A stretch of DNA of 64,000 bases from Streptomyces sp. SID13031 (GTDB lineage: Bacteria; Actinomycetota; Actinomycetes; Propionibacteriales; Kribbellaceae), in contig NZ_JAAGLV010000007.1 of the NCBI RefSeq assembly GCF_010548305.1, forward strand, positions 124,001-188,000, in the 5' to 3' direction. Position numbers and translations under genes: made by a program. The notes beneath the pieces are model-generated. The model was given only the letters and a program-made list of their open reading frames with translations, searched no databases and was not told the origin of the DNA. This document shows positions 17,050 to 24,964 of this stretch, piece after piece (within the stretch, counting starts at the first letter, position 1; each line of letters starts with the position of its first letter).

Positions 17050-17709
17050 ATGGAATCCGTGCCTGCTCAACCGCTGAACCTGAAAGAGCGAGCCGTCCTG
17101 CTCGCGCTGCTGGCCGAGGCTCGCCCGCTGACCAATGCGGAGCTCCAGGAGTCGGCAGGCCTCCGGCTGGACGGGGCCAGCCGGCTCAAGCTGAACGACC
17201 TCAAACTCGTGACGAGCGTGAAAGAAGGCCGCTCCTTCGTCCACGAAATCACCGACGACGGCGCGGCCTGGTGTGCGGACGAACTGACGGCCGAACGGCC
17301 CGAGCGGTCGGGAGCCGGAGGCGGAGCGTTGTACGCGATCCTCGCGGGTCTGCAGCGCTACCTGCAGCGAACAGGTCAGGCACTGGCCGACCTCTTCCAG
17401 CCACCCGAGCCGGCCGGGGAGGTCGAGGAGGTCGTGCCGGTCGAAGACCTCGAAACGCGGATCCGCGCTGCCTACAAAGTTCTGAGTTCCAAGTCGGGGT
17501 CCACCTGGGTCGGTCTGGTGACGTTGCGACCGGCCTTGAGCGACGTTCCCCGGGACGACCTGGATGCGGCCCTTCAGCTGCTCTCGCGACAGCCAGGAGT
17601 GCATGTCCAAGCCGAGGCGAACCAGCAAGCGCTGACCGCGGCCGATCACGAGGCCGCGGTCAATTTCGGTGACAGCAGCCGTCACCTGCTGAAGATCGAA
17701 AATCCATGA
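17050..17709 (+). CDS. Winged-helix protein of the DUF4365/ATPase operon
   Basis: 219 residues. Residues ~8-75 resemble a winged helix (LNLKERAVLLALLAEARPLT, NAELQESAGLRLDGASRLKL, then a VTSVKEGRSFVHEITDDG wing). A Pro/Glu-rich linker (FQPPEPAGEVEEVVPVEDL) leads to a second predicted winged helix at about 130-215 (LETRIRAAYKVLSSKSGSTW, DVPRDDLDAALQLLSRQPGV, then a closing strand HLLKIE). Such tandem wHTH proteins read DNA or bridge subunits. The stop overlaps the ATPase start by four bases (ATGA). I do not recognise a named family; the fold is inferred from pattern. Confidence 0.7.
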   Translation: MESVPAQPLNLKERAVLLALLAEARPLTNAELQESAGLRLDGASRLKLNDLKLVTSVKEGRSFVHEITDDGAAWCADELTAERPERSGAGGGALYAILAGLQRYLQRTGQALADLFQPPEPAGEVEEVVPVEDLETRIRAAYKVLSSKSGSTWVGLVTLRPALSDVPRDDLDAALQLLSRQPGVHVQAEANQQALTAADHEAAVNFGDSSRHLLKIENP

Positions 17710-20700
17710 GGGACGACGAGCGCGCCGCCCTGGCCGCGGTCCAGTTCAACTGGGCGGTCACGCCGGACGCCATCTGGAGTCCCGCCGAACACCACGTCGA
17801 CGGCCTGCACGCCAACGTCGTCCAGACCGTGATGGCCTCGGTCGCCTTGGCGCGACGCAGTACCAGTGGAAGCCCGATTGGAATCGCGCTCGAGGGCGAG
17901 AAGGGCGTCGGCAAGACCCACCTCCTCGGTTGGGTCAGGCAACGCGTCCAGGACAGTGGCGGGTATTTCTTCTTGATCAAGCTCGTGAACGGTTCGTCCT
18001 TCTGGCCCAGCGCCGTTCGCGGAGTCATCGACGGCTTTCACGCCGGGCAGGGAGACCAGCTCACTCTGCTGCTCCATCGGCTCGGTGAGCAGGCCAGTCT
18101 TCCGGAAAGCCTGCAGAGCCGGCTACGGGGCGAGCAGCCGGCCACCCGCGCGGACCTCGATCAGTTCATTGCGGGGCTCAAGCAGATCGACTCGAAGGTC
18201 GGTACCGATTGCCAGAACACAGCCCGGGCGCTCGTCTTGTACCGCAGCCCGGACTCAGCAGCTCAGGAAGTCGGCTACAGCTACTTCGAGCTGGATGGCG
18301 ATGTGCCGGACGCGGAGCGCGAGACCTGGGGCTTCCGGCGAGGGAGCCGATTGCCCCAGCAGATTCTGGGCGACCTGTCGCGACTGCTTGCCCTCACCGG
18401 ACCCAGCGTCATCGCGGTCGACCAGATCGACAGTGTGATGGCACAGGTCTCTACGGGCCGCAGCGACACCGCGGACAGCCAGCAGGCCCGCGTGAGACTG
18501 GTGAACGAGCTCGCTGACGGGCTGATGGAGCTCCGCGAACAAACCCAGCGGACGCTGTCGGTGGTTGCGTGCATCCCGACGACGTGGCAATTGATCCAGG
18601 CTCTGGCAACCAGCCCGGCTGCCGATCGTTTCCGCACCGTGAGCATGCAGAGCCGACTGCCCGACCCGGGCATCGCCGTGGATCTGGTGGCTCGCCGGCT
18701 TGCGGGTCTGTATTCGGCCGCGGGCTACACACCGGCGTACCCGACCTGGCCCGTACTGCGTACCGCCTTTGACGACGAGGGCGCCAGAGACTTCACGCCA
18801 CGTCGGCTGCTCCAGCGTGTCGACCGCCATATCCGCCGATGCCTCGAAACCGACCTGGTGGTGGAGCTCACCGACATCACCAAGGAGCCCGAGTTCGCCC
18901 GGCCAGGCAAGCACGCCGCACCCACCGGCCTCGGACGCCTGGACGCACGGTTCGCCGAGCTGCGTGAATTGGCTGACTTCAGCGCCGCACTAGATCCGAA
19001 GACCGAAGACCTCCAGATGCCCATCCTGCTGGCGGCTGGGCTCAGCTCCTACATCGCCGAACTCGGCGACGCCGGTCAGGAGTTCGAGTTGGATCCGCCG
19101 CCGGGGACGAAGCCGGCACTGCATGCGCGGTTGCGGCGGACTCTGGATGAGCAGACCGATGACGAGATGCATTGGGGGTTCCGGGCCATCGCGAGCGAGC
19201 ACGGCCGGGCGGCGTTGACCCGGTTGCGGGCGGCGCGGACGGAGGCCGGACTCGAGGCGGGCGTGGCCAAGCGCAAGCTCGTCATCCTGCGCAATACCCG
19301 CTGGTCGGCCGGGCCGATGACGAACCGGGAGGTCGCGGAGTTCACCACTGCGGGTGGGCTGTCCTTGCCGATCACAGTCGAGGACCTGAAGACGTTCGCC
19401 GCCCTCGATGCGCTGCGCCGGCACCCCGACCCCGGTTTCCTCCAATGGCTCGAGGTCCGCCGCCCGGCCGCCAATTCAGAACTCTTCCGCCGAGTCTTCG
19501 ACACCCCGAACCAGCCGACCGCACTTACAGCCGCACCGACCGCCGCCACCGGACACACCGCCACGCCACAACCGCTCACGCCGCCCGGTCCAGCTGAAGC
19601 GGCGCAACCGGCGGTTGAAGCGGCTCAGACGGATGTCGGGCCGGACGCGGAGCCGGTTGTTGCTGTCGGTACCGGGGTTTCGTCGGGGCGGGTTTTCGGG
19701 GTCCCGTTGGTGCAACTGCGCAAGCACACGGTGGCGTTTGCGGGGTCTGGGTCGGGAAAGACCGTATTGCTGCGACGGCTGCTCGAGGAGTGCGCGCTGC
19801 ACGGGGTCTCCTCGATCGTGCTCGATCCCAACAACGATCTGGCCCGGCTGGGCGACGCCTGGCCGAGCCCGCCCGCGGGTTGGGTCGCGGGCGACGAGGC
19901 CAGAGCCGCCGCGTACTTGCGGAGTACCGAGGTCGTGGTCTGGACCCCGCGACGCGCGAAGGGCCGCCCGCTGGCCTTCCGCCCGTTGCCGGACTTCGCG
20001 GACATCCTCGACGACCCCGACGAGTTGAGCGACGCGCTCGAGGCGGCCGTCGCCGGCCTGCTGCCGCGGGCCCAGCTCACCGGGCGCAAGGTGAAGACCG
20101 GGCAGGCCGTACTCCGGGAGTCGCTGGAGTATTTCGCCCGGGACGGCGGTACCGAGCTGACCGCTTTCATCGATCTGCTGGCCGATCTCCCGCACGGGGT
20201 CAGCAAACTGCGCAGTGCTCACAAGGTCGCCGCCGAGGTCGCCGAATCCCTCAACGCCGAAACGGTGAACGACCCCTTGTTCGGCGGAAGCGGCGAGGCG
20301 CTGGATCCCGGCGTTCTGCTCACTCCGACACCGGGCTATCGAGCGCGGATCTCGGTGATCAGCTTCGTCGGGCTGCCGGCTGAGGAGCAGCGGCAGAGCT
20401 TCGTCAATCAGTTGCAGATGGCGCTGTTCGCGTGGATCAAGCGCAACCCCGCCGGAGACCGTCCACTCGGCGGGCTGCTGGTGATGGACGAGGCCCAGAC
20501 CTATGCGCCATCCGGCGCGGCGACCGCTTGTACGGCGAGCACGCTGGTGCTGGCTGCGCAGGCACGGAAGTACGGGCTCGGTCTTGTCTTCGCGACCCAG
20601 GCGCCGAAGGGACTGCACAACCGGATCCCCGGCAACGCCACCACCCAGTTCTTCGGGCTGCTGAACGCCGGCGCCCAGATCAGTGCCGCCATCGAACTGG

Positions 20701-20888
20701 CCAAGGCGAAGGGTGGTCGCGTCGACGACATCGCGCGGCTCCGGTCCGGGGAGTTCTATGCCACGAGTGAGGGCTTGGGCTTCGAGAAGCTGCAGATCCC
20801 GATGTGCCTGAGCCACCATCCGCCCAGCGCACTCACCGCCGACGAGGTCGTCGCCCGAGCACAAGCGAGTCGGCAGCCGCGCGGATGA
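17706..20888 (+). CDS. Dual P-loop ATPase: STAND/ORC-like module fused to HerA/VirB4-like translocase
   Basis: 1060 residues with two ATPase cores. The first (about 55-400) has Walker A GEKGVGKT at 64-71, Walker B VIAVDQID near 236-243 and a winged-helix-like tail, as in STAND or ORC/Cdc6-type switches. Residues 400-600 are helical; 605-655 form a Pro/Ala/Thr linker. The second (about 660-1050) has Walker A GSGSGKTVLLRRLL near 680, VLDPNNDLARLG, Walker B GGLLVMDEAQ near 925 and FATQAPKGLHNRI near 962, the pattern of HerA/DUF87 DNA translocases that form hexamers. The start overlaps the winged-helix gene by four bases. It is the motor of the operon and is convergent with the phosphoesterase gene. 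Confidence 0.85.
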   Translation: MRDDERAALAAVQFNWAVTPDAIWSPAEHHVDGLHANVVQTVMASVALARRSTSGSPIGIALEGEKGVGKTHLLGWVRQRVQDSGGYFFLIKLVNGSSFWPSAVRGVIDGFHAGQGDQLTLLLHRLGEQASLPESLQSRLRGEQPATRADLDQFIAGLKQIDSKVGTDCQNTARALVLYRSPDSAAQEVGYSYFELDGDVPDAERETWGFRRGSRLPQQILGDLSRLLALTGPSVIAVDQIDSVMAQVSTGRSDTADSQQARVRLVNELADGLMELREQTQRTLSVVACIPTTWQLIQALATSPAADRFRTVSMQSRLPDPGIAVDLVARRLAGLYSAAGYTPAYPTWPVLRTAFDDEGARDFTPRRLLQRVDRHIRRCLETDLVVELTDITKEPEFARPGKHAAPTGLGRLDARFAELRELADFSAALDPKTEDLQMPILLAAGLSSYIAELGDAGQEFELDPPPGTKPALHARLRRTLDEQTDDEMHWGFRAIASEHGRAALTRLRAARTEAGLEAGVAKRKLVILRNTRWSAGPMTNREVAEFTTAGGLSLPITVEDLKTFAALDALRRHPDPGFLQWLEVRRPAANSELFRRVFDTPNQPTALTAAPTAATGHTATPQPLTPPGPAEAAQPAVEAAQTDVGPDAEPVVAVGTGVSSGRVFGVPLVQLRKHTVAFAGSGSGKTVLLRRLLEECALHGVSSIVLDPNNDLARLGDAWPSPPAGWVAGDEARAAAYLRSTEVVVWTPRRAKGRPLAFRPLPDFADILDDPDELSDALEAAVAGLLPRAQLTGRKVKTGQAVLRESLEYFARDGGTELTAFIDLLADLPHGVSKLRSAHKVAAEVAESLNAETVNDPLFGGSGEALDPGVLLTPTPGYRARISVISFVGLPAEEQRQSFVNQLQMALFAWIKRNPAGDRPLGGLLVMDEAQTYAPSGAATACTASTLVLAAQARKYGLGLVFATQAPKGLHNRIPGNATTQFFGLLNAGAQISAAIELAKAKGGRVDDIARLRSGEFYATSEGLGFEKLQIPMCLSHHPPSALTADEVVARAQASRQPRG

Positions 20889-20899
20889 CGCGACTCGGC

Positions 20900-21709
20900 T
20901 TACTGGGCGGGCTGGACGGTTGCGGGGGAACGGCGGTGGTAGGTCGGAGCCTCGTTGGCGTAGAGGTTGCCGCGGTAGAGGCCGTGGATGATTTCGGCTT
21001 CGTAGCCGTTCAGTTCGGGCATGCCTAGGGAGCGGGCGATTTCGAGTTCGGCGGGGGCGTCGTACGGGACCCGGACGAACTGGATCGAGAAGGGGGCGTC
21101 GTCGGGGGTGTCGGGGACGCCTTCGAGGATGACGTAGACCGGGGTGGGGTCGGACATGCTGTTGCCGACGCTGCCGGTGTTGAAGAGGGTTCGCCGGTCG
21201 AGGTCGACCTCGTAGAAGGCGTCGTGGGTGTCGGCGTACCCGACCACCGTCGGGATCGGGCCGTCGCCGGTGGCCGCGGTGTTCTGGAACATCCCGACGA
21301 ACTCCGCCTCGTCGTGATCGAACCGGACACGTCGGTGCACGGTCTCCGCCGAGGCGTGGAAGAGGCGGATGTTGCGACCGCTGAGGACGAAGTCGTGACT
21401 GAAGGGGAGCGCGCGCAGCCAGGTCCACTGGTCCTCGCGGAGCTCGTTCTTCCACCAGCGCAGACCTTCGCTGTCCAGCTCCCGTTCGGGGTCCGGCAGG
21501 AAGTCGTCCCAGTTGCCGAGGATGTTGACCTCGCACCGCTCGCGGCACAGGTCGACCACCGCACTCCCGCGCGGTCCCTTGCCGACGTAGTCGCCGAGGT
21601 TGAAGATCCGCTCGATCCCGCGCTGGTCGATATCCGCCAGCACCGCCTCCAGCGCCGAGAGATTGCCATGGACATCGGAGATGAGCGCGATCCGTTGCAT
21701 GAGGTCCAT
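20900..21709 (-). CDS. Calcineurin-like metallophosphoesterase
   Basis: 269 residues. Metal-binding blocks appear in order: ALISDVHGNLSALEAVL (D-x-H), FNLGDYVGKGP (GD), VNILGNWDDF (GN-[WH]-[DE]), LPFSHDFVL, a later LFHAS and VVGYADTHDAFY (GHTH-like but G-Y-A-D-T-H). The family includes phosphodiesterases of the YfcE/PrpE/ApaH type; the variant last motif and the substrate are open. It is convergent with the ATPase gene, 11 bases apart, so it is probably not part of that operon. The next gene upstream on its strand is separate. Confidence 0.85.
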   Translation of the reverse strand: MDLMQRIALISDVHGNLSALEAVLADIDQRGIERIFNLGDYVGKGPRGSAVVDLCRERCEVNILGNWDDFLPDPERELDSEGLRWWKNELREDQWTWLRALPFSHDFVLSGRNIRLFHASAETVHRRVRFDHDEAEFVGMFQNTAATGDGPIPTVVGYADTHDAFYEVDLDRRTLFNTGSVGNSMSDPTPVYVILEGVPDTPDDAPFSIQFVRVPYDAPAELEIARSLGMPELNGYEAEIIHGLYRGNLYANEAPTYHRRSPATVQPAQ

Positions 21710-21824
21710 CCTCTCCGCTCAGGGGGTGAGGGCGGCCGGTCGGGGTTGGTCGCCACCGGTTGCCGGAGAAGTCGGCTGGTTTCCGCCGTACTGGAGGCGG
21801 CGGACGGGGCTGGAGGGGTGATGG

Positions 21825-23156
21825 CTACCAGTTGCCGGACGGGCCGCCTGGTTCTGAGGTGTTGGAGTTGGAGGACGAGGGTGGCGGGGGCGGGGGTTTG
21901 GCGCGGGGTGGGGTAGAGCTGCCTCGGGGGCTGGAGCTGCTGGAGCCACCCGAGCGGGAGCCTCCTGAGCGGGGGCTGCCTGAGCCGCTGGAGGAGGTGC
22001 CGCCCGAGGAGGTGCCGCCGGCGGGGTCACCGGCTGAGTGGGAGACGGCTCCGGAGACGGCGGCTGCTCCCTTCTTGGTGGCGGCGAGGGCTACACCGGC
22101 AGTACCTGCTGCGGCGCCGATCGCGCCTGATGCGCTGCCGCCGCCTCCACCACCGCCTGCACCGCCTCCACCGCCACCTCCACTGCCGCCCCCTCCGCCG
22201 GAGCGGGTCCTGGTTGAGCGGGCTACGTTGACGGCGCCGGAGGCCAGGCCGCCGGGGTCGGCTGCTGAGGCGCCGCCGCCGGAGCTGCCGCCGGCGGCTG
22301 CTGCGGTCAGCGGGACGATGAAGCGGAGGAGGGCGGGCAGCGCGACGATCGCGAGGCCCATCATCATCAGGCCGGTCAGCGTCTGTACCACCCCGTCACC
22401 GGACTGGTTGAACATGCCGTCGTCGCTCATCCGGATCCCGGCGGCATAGATCAACGCCGCGGCCGGCTTGTACGCGAGGAAGGCCAGCGCCCAGCCACAG
22501 AACTTCTTGAACCAGGCCTGGCCGATCTCGGTGTTCGTCGCGACCGCCGCCAGCGGGAACAACCCGGCGAGCAGCACGAGCATCGCCGAACGGATCAGCA
22601 GCAGCACGATCTGGATGAGAGACCCGAACAACACCGTCATGGCGCCGAGCAGGACCAGGAAGATCGGCAACTGTTGCCCTGCAGTGGTGTGGCCGCCCAT
22701 CGTCACCGCCGTCATCGCCTGCTCGAAGGACTCCCGCTCCGGTAGCGCCATCTCGACAATGCTCACGGCAAACTCGTCCGACCAGGCAGCCAGCAAGTTC
22801 AGCGCCGCACTCCCCGCCGCCGAGACGAGCGCGAACGTCATCATTGCCTTGAGCAACTGTTTGAGCGGTTCGGCGCGTTGCTCCCAGGCCATCCGCATCC
22901 CGGCGATCATGATCGCCAAGCCGAAGATCACCCCGGAGACCCACAGCACCTGCCCCTGCAGGAAGGCGATCGGCCCGCTGTTCCCCTCGCCGGCGGACAG
23001 GTCCGGGCTGTCGATCCTGATCCAGAAGGTCGACGCCGAGTGCAGGGAGGCGAGCGAGGCCTCCGACAGTTGCCGGATCAGCGCCTCGAAGGCGTTGCCG
23101 ACCGCCGCACCGAAACCATCGGCGATCTGGCAACCGACATCGAATTTCCCGCACAT
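21825..23156 (-). CDS. TrbL/VirB6-like polytopic membrane protein with Gly/Ser-rich tail
   Basis: 443 residues from ATG 23156 (MCGKFDVGCQIADGFG). The frame is open further upstream but overlaps the preceding gene antiparallel in function. About six hydrophobic helices lie between residues 65 and 320 (VLWVSGVIFGLAIMIAGM; LPIFLVLLGAMTVLFGSLIQ; LLLIRSAMLVLLAGLFPLAA; LMMMGLAIVALPALLRFIVP). The fold and size match TrbL/VirB6 components of type IV secretion or the actinobacterial relatives. The last ~120 residues are extremely low-complexity: long Gly runs, then Ser-Gly, then PPPPPPSSS. Start and preceding stop overlap as TGATG. The role in DNA or protein transfer is inferred. Confidence 0.75.
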   Translation of the reverse strand: MCGKFDVGCQIADGFGAAVGNAFEALIRQLSEASLASLHSASTFWIRIDSPDLSAGEGNSGPIAFLQGQVLWVSGVIFGLAIMIAGMRMAWEQRAEPLKQLLKAMMTFALVSAAGSAALNLLAAWSDEFAVSIVEMALPERESFEQAMTAVTMGGHTTAGQQLPIFLVLLGAMTVLFGSLIQIVLLLIRSAMLVLLAGLFPLAAVATNTEIGQAWFKKFCGWALAFLAYKPAAALIYAAGIRMSDDGMFNQSGDGVVQTLTGLMMMGLAIVALPALLRFIVPLTAAAAGGSSGGGASAADPGGLASGAVNVARSTRTRSGGGGGSGGGGGGGAGGGGGGGSASGAIGAAAGTAGVALAATKKGAAAVSGAVSHSAGDPAGGTSSGGTSSSGSGSPRSGGSRSGGSSSSSPRGSSTPPRAKPPPPPPSSSNSNTSEPGGPSGNW

Positions 23157-24132
23157 CAGACCCCACTCCAGGCCACGAAGTCGTTGAGGTTGCGGTGCCG
23201 GGCGTACGGCGCACCGACCGGGCCGGCGCCCTGCGGCGGGATCAGGCGCCAGTCGCCGTCGTACCAGGTCAGGGTCAGGGTGGCGCTCATGAACTCCGTT
23301 TGCACGGGCATCGCGAGCATGATCGTGACGCGCTCGCGGCCGGCGTCCAGCACCCGGTAGCCGGCGATCTGCGGCGGGTTCGACGACTCGCTCGGCGTCT
23401 CCTTGCGCGCTTCCCGGAGCAGGGCGTCGGTGTCGGGGCCGGGGAGTAGCAGCTTGGTCGCGGTGGGGACCGTCTTGGATTGGTCGGCCAGAGCGGCGAG
23501 CACGCTGTACGCCGCGTAGACCGCGCCGGTCGGCGAATGCGCGAAACACCGGCGGAAGCCGTCGGGGTCGGTCGTCCCCGGCCCGTACGCCGAGGAGCGG
23601 GGAACCACCACTCGACGGCTCACATCCCACCCGTCGGCGGCGGGCGCCTTGCTGGAGGGGATGCCCTGATCGCCCTCGGGCAACCCACACCCGTCCCCAC
23701 GACCACCCACCGAACCGGGGCCAGCCGACCGACCTACGGCCTCGCCGGCGGGCGGTGCGGCGCCGGCATCCGCACCGGGCTGACCAGAGGTCGGCGTGGA
23801 AGCCATGCAGTCGCCAGCAGACGCCCCACCGCCGGAGCCATTACCCGGTTGGCCGTCGCGGGTGGTGCCGCCCCGCTCGTCGCTCGGCGGGGCGTCGGTG
23901 GAGGCGCCGCCCGGCTCGTCGCCTGGCGAGCCGCCGTTGGAGGTGCTGTTGGTTGGGTTGCAGGTGGAGGTTGGGTTGCAGGTGGAGGTTGGGTTGGGGT
24001 GGAGGTGGTTTGGGGGTTGGAGGTGAAGGCGGTGATGAGGAGGAGGGCGGCGCAGGCGAGGATTGCGGTGATGATGATGGAGGCTGCGACGAACCCCCGC
24101 CCGAAGGGCGACTGGGCTTCGTTCTCACTCAT
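23156..24132 (-). pseudogene. Frameshifted membrane-anchored T4SS-associated protein
   Basis: Two overlapping frames together make one recognisable protein. From ATG 24132 (AGGAA ribosome site) the first frame gives MSENEAQSPFGRGFVAAS, a membrane helix (IIITAILACAALLLI, about residues 19-33) and a short Thr/Pro stretch. The second frame continues the linker (TSTCNP repeats, then NGGSPGDEPGG) and the conserved extracytoplasmic domain (CGLPEGDQGIPSSKAP; RCFAHSPTGAVYAAYSVLAAL; TLTLTWYDGDWRLI), ending at 23156. Codon quality switches frames near 23996-23999, a GGGG run in the third copy of an 18-base repeat that is one base short. One added base would give a continuous 325-residue protein. Real mutation, phase variation or sequencing error are all possible. 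Confidence 0.75.
23952..24004. repeat. 18-base tandem repeat, 3 copies, last copy one base short
   Basis: Unit GTTGGGTTGCAGGTGGAG: copies 23952-23969 and 23970-23987 are identical. The third (23988-24004) has 17 bases, GGG replacing CAGG. On the minus strand each full unit encodes TSTCNP. The lost base coincides with the frameshift in the surrounding gene. Confidence 0.85.
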
Positions 24133-24281
24133 TGGGTTCCTGCTTTCCCCGGTGCCGGACTGACCAGGGAAAGCCTGACAAAAATCGGCCGGGCGCCGCG
24201 GAAGTTATCCACAGGTAGCCCCCGGACAGGCTTAAGTCACGCTCAATCTGCCATCGATCGCGTCTCGACCTGTAGCCGATA

Positions 24282-24306
24282 GGTCACCCCGTGTAGCGAA
24301 GTGACC
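24282..24306. promoter_or_regulatory. Inverted repeat upstream of the MarR gene
   Basis: GGTCAC (24282-24287) and GTGACC (24301-24306) with a 13-base centre, 24 bases before the marR start. A plausible operator for autoregulation, but the arms are short. Confidence 0.4.
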
Positions 24307-24329
24307 GGGTCAGCTAATAGAGTCCGCGC

Positions 24330-24884
24330 ATGACCATCGCGCCTTCGCTTTGCTCGCCCCTAGCGCTCGCCGATGCAGAACCCACTCACGCCGCCGAACC
24401 TTGGGAAAGCGACGTGATCACCGCGTACGGCCTGTTGCGAGAAGCAGCAGCCGAACTCGATCACCTGATGCGCCATTCCCTCAAGCGCAGTGGTCTGCAA
24501 ATGGCAATGTTCGAACTGTTGCTGCGGCTTGCCCGCAGTCACGGGGAGAAGCAGCGTCTCACCTCACTCGCCCGGGAGCTGACCGTCACCACTGGCGGCA
24601 TCACCCGGCTGGTCGACCGCGCCGAGAACCTCGGCCTGGTGCGCCGGGAGCCCTGTCCCGATGACGCCCGCGGCTCGTATGCGGTCCTCACGGAGGAGGG
24701 AAAGCGGCGGCTGCGCGAAGCGCTGCCGGACCACCTCCTGGAGATCGACAGCCTGTGGATGTCCCAGCTGGCGGATGAGCGTGAGCTCGTCCTCGGCAAG
24801 CTCCGTCGCGTTCGCGACAATGCCCGTCGCTGGCCCAACGGCCGGCCCAACCTCGGTTCGCTGTCCGCGGCCGACCGGATCTGA
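24330..24884 (+). CDS. MarR-family transcriptional regulator
   Basis: 184 residues. A MarR winged helix occupies about residues 45-150: MFELLLRLARSHGEKQRLTSLARELTVTTGGITRLVDRAENLGLVRREPCPDDARGSYAVLTEEGKRRLREA in outline, with recognition helix TTGGITRLVDR and the wing with the usual D-D-x-R-x-x-x-V-x-L-T pattern. It likely dimerises and represses its own promoter and perhaps the molybdopterin oxidoreductase 80 bases downstream on the same strand. It is divergent from the frameshifted T4SS-like gene across a 197-base spacer. Ligand unknown. Confidence 0.9.
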   Translation: MTIAPSLCSPLALADAEPTHAAEPWESDVITAYGLLREAAAELDHLMRHSLKRSGLQMAMFELLLRLARSHGEKQRLTSLARELTVTTGGITRLVDRAENLGLVRREPCPDDARGSYAVLTEEGKRRLREALPDHLLEIDSLWMSQLADERELVLGKLRRVRDNARRWPNGRPNLGSLSAADRI

Positions 24885-24964
24885 ACCACTCCATCGCATT
24901 ACCCGCTACTAACGGATGCGGCGTCTGGCTGGTGTCGGACGCCGCTCCGAGCGATCGTTGAGAT

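Noticed and set aside
19476..21548. A 690-codon open frame on the minus strand opposite the dual ATPase and through the phosphoesterase
   Set aside because: Its translation is Arg/Pro/Gln-rich low-complexity sequence with no domain, while both overlapped genes show clear conserved motifs. It is a typical antisense shadow in high-GC DNA.
22140..22200. Dense GGC/GGT repeats as a possible structural DNA element
   Set aside because: They encode the Gly-rich tail of the TrbL-like protein in frame, so coding bias is sufficient explanation.
23990..24004. Programmed ribosomal frameshift in the T4SS-associated gene
   Set aside because: No slippery heptamer with a downstream structure is evident, and a one-base-short repeat copy explains the frame change more simply.
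24205..24213. TTATCCACA, a perfect DnaA-box consensus
   Set aside because: Only one box was seen, with no dnaA/dnaN genes, cluster of boxes or AT-rich element nearby, so it is not evidence of an origin.
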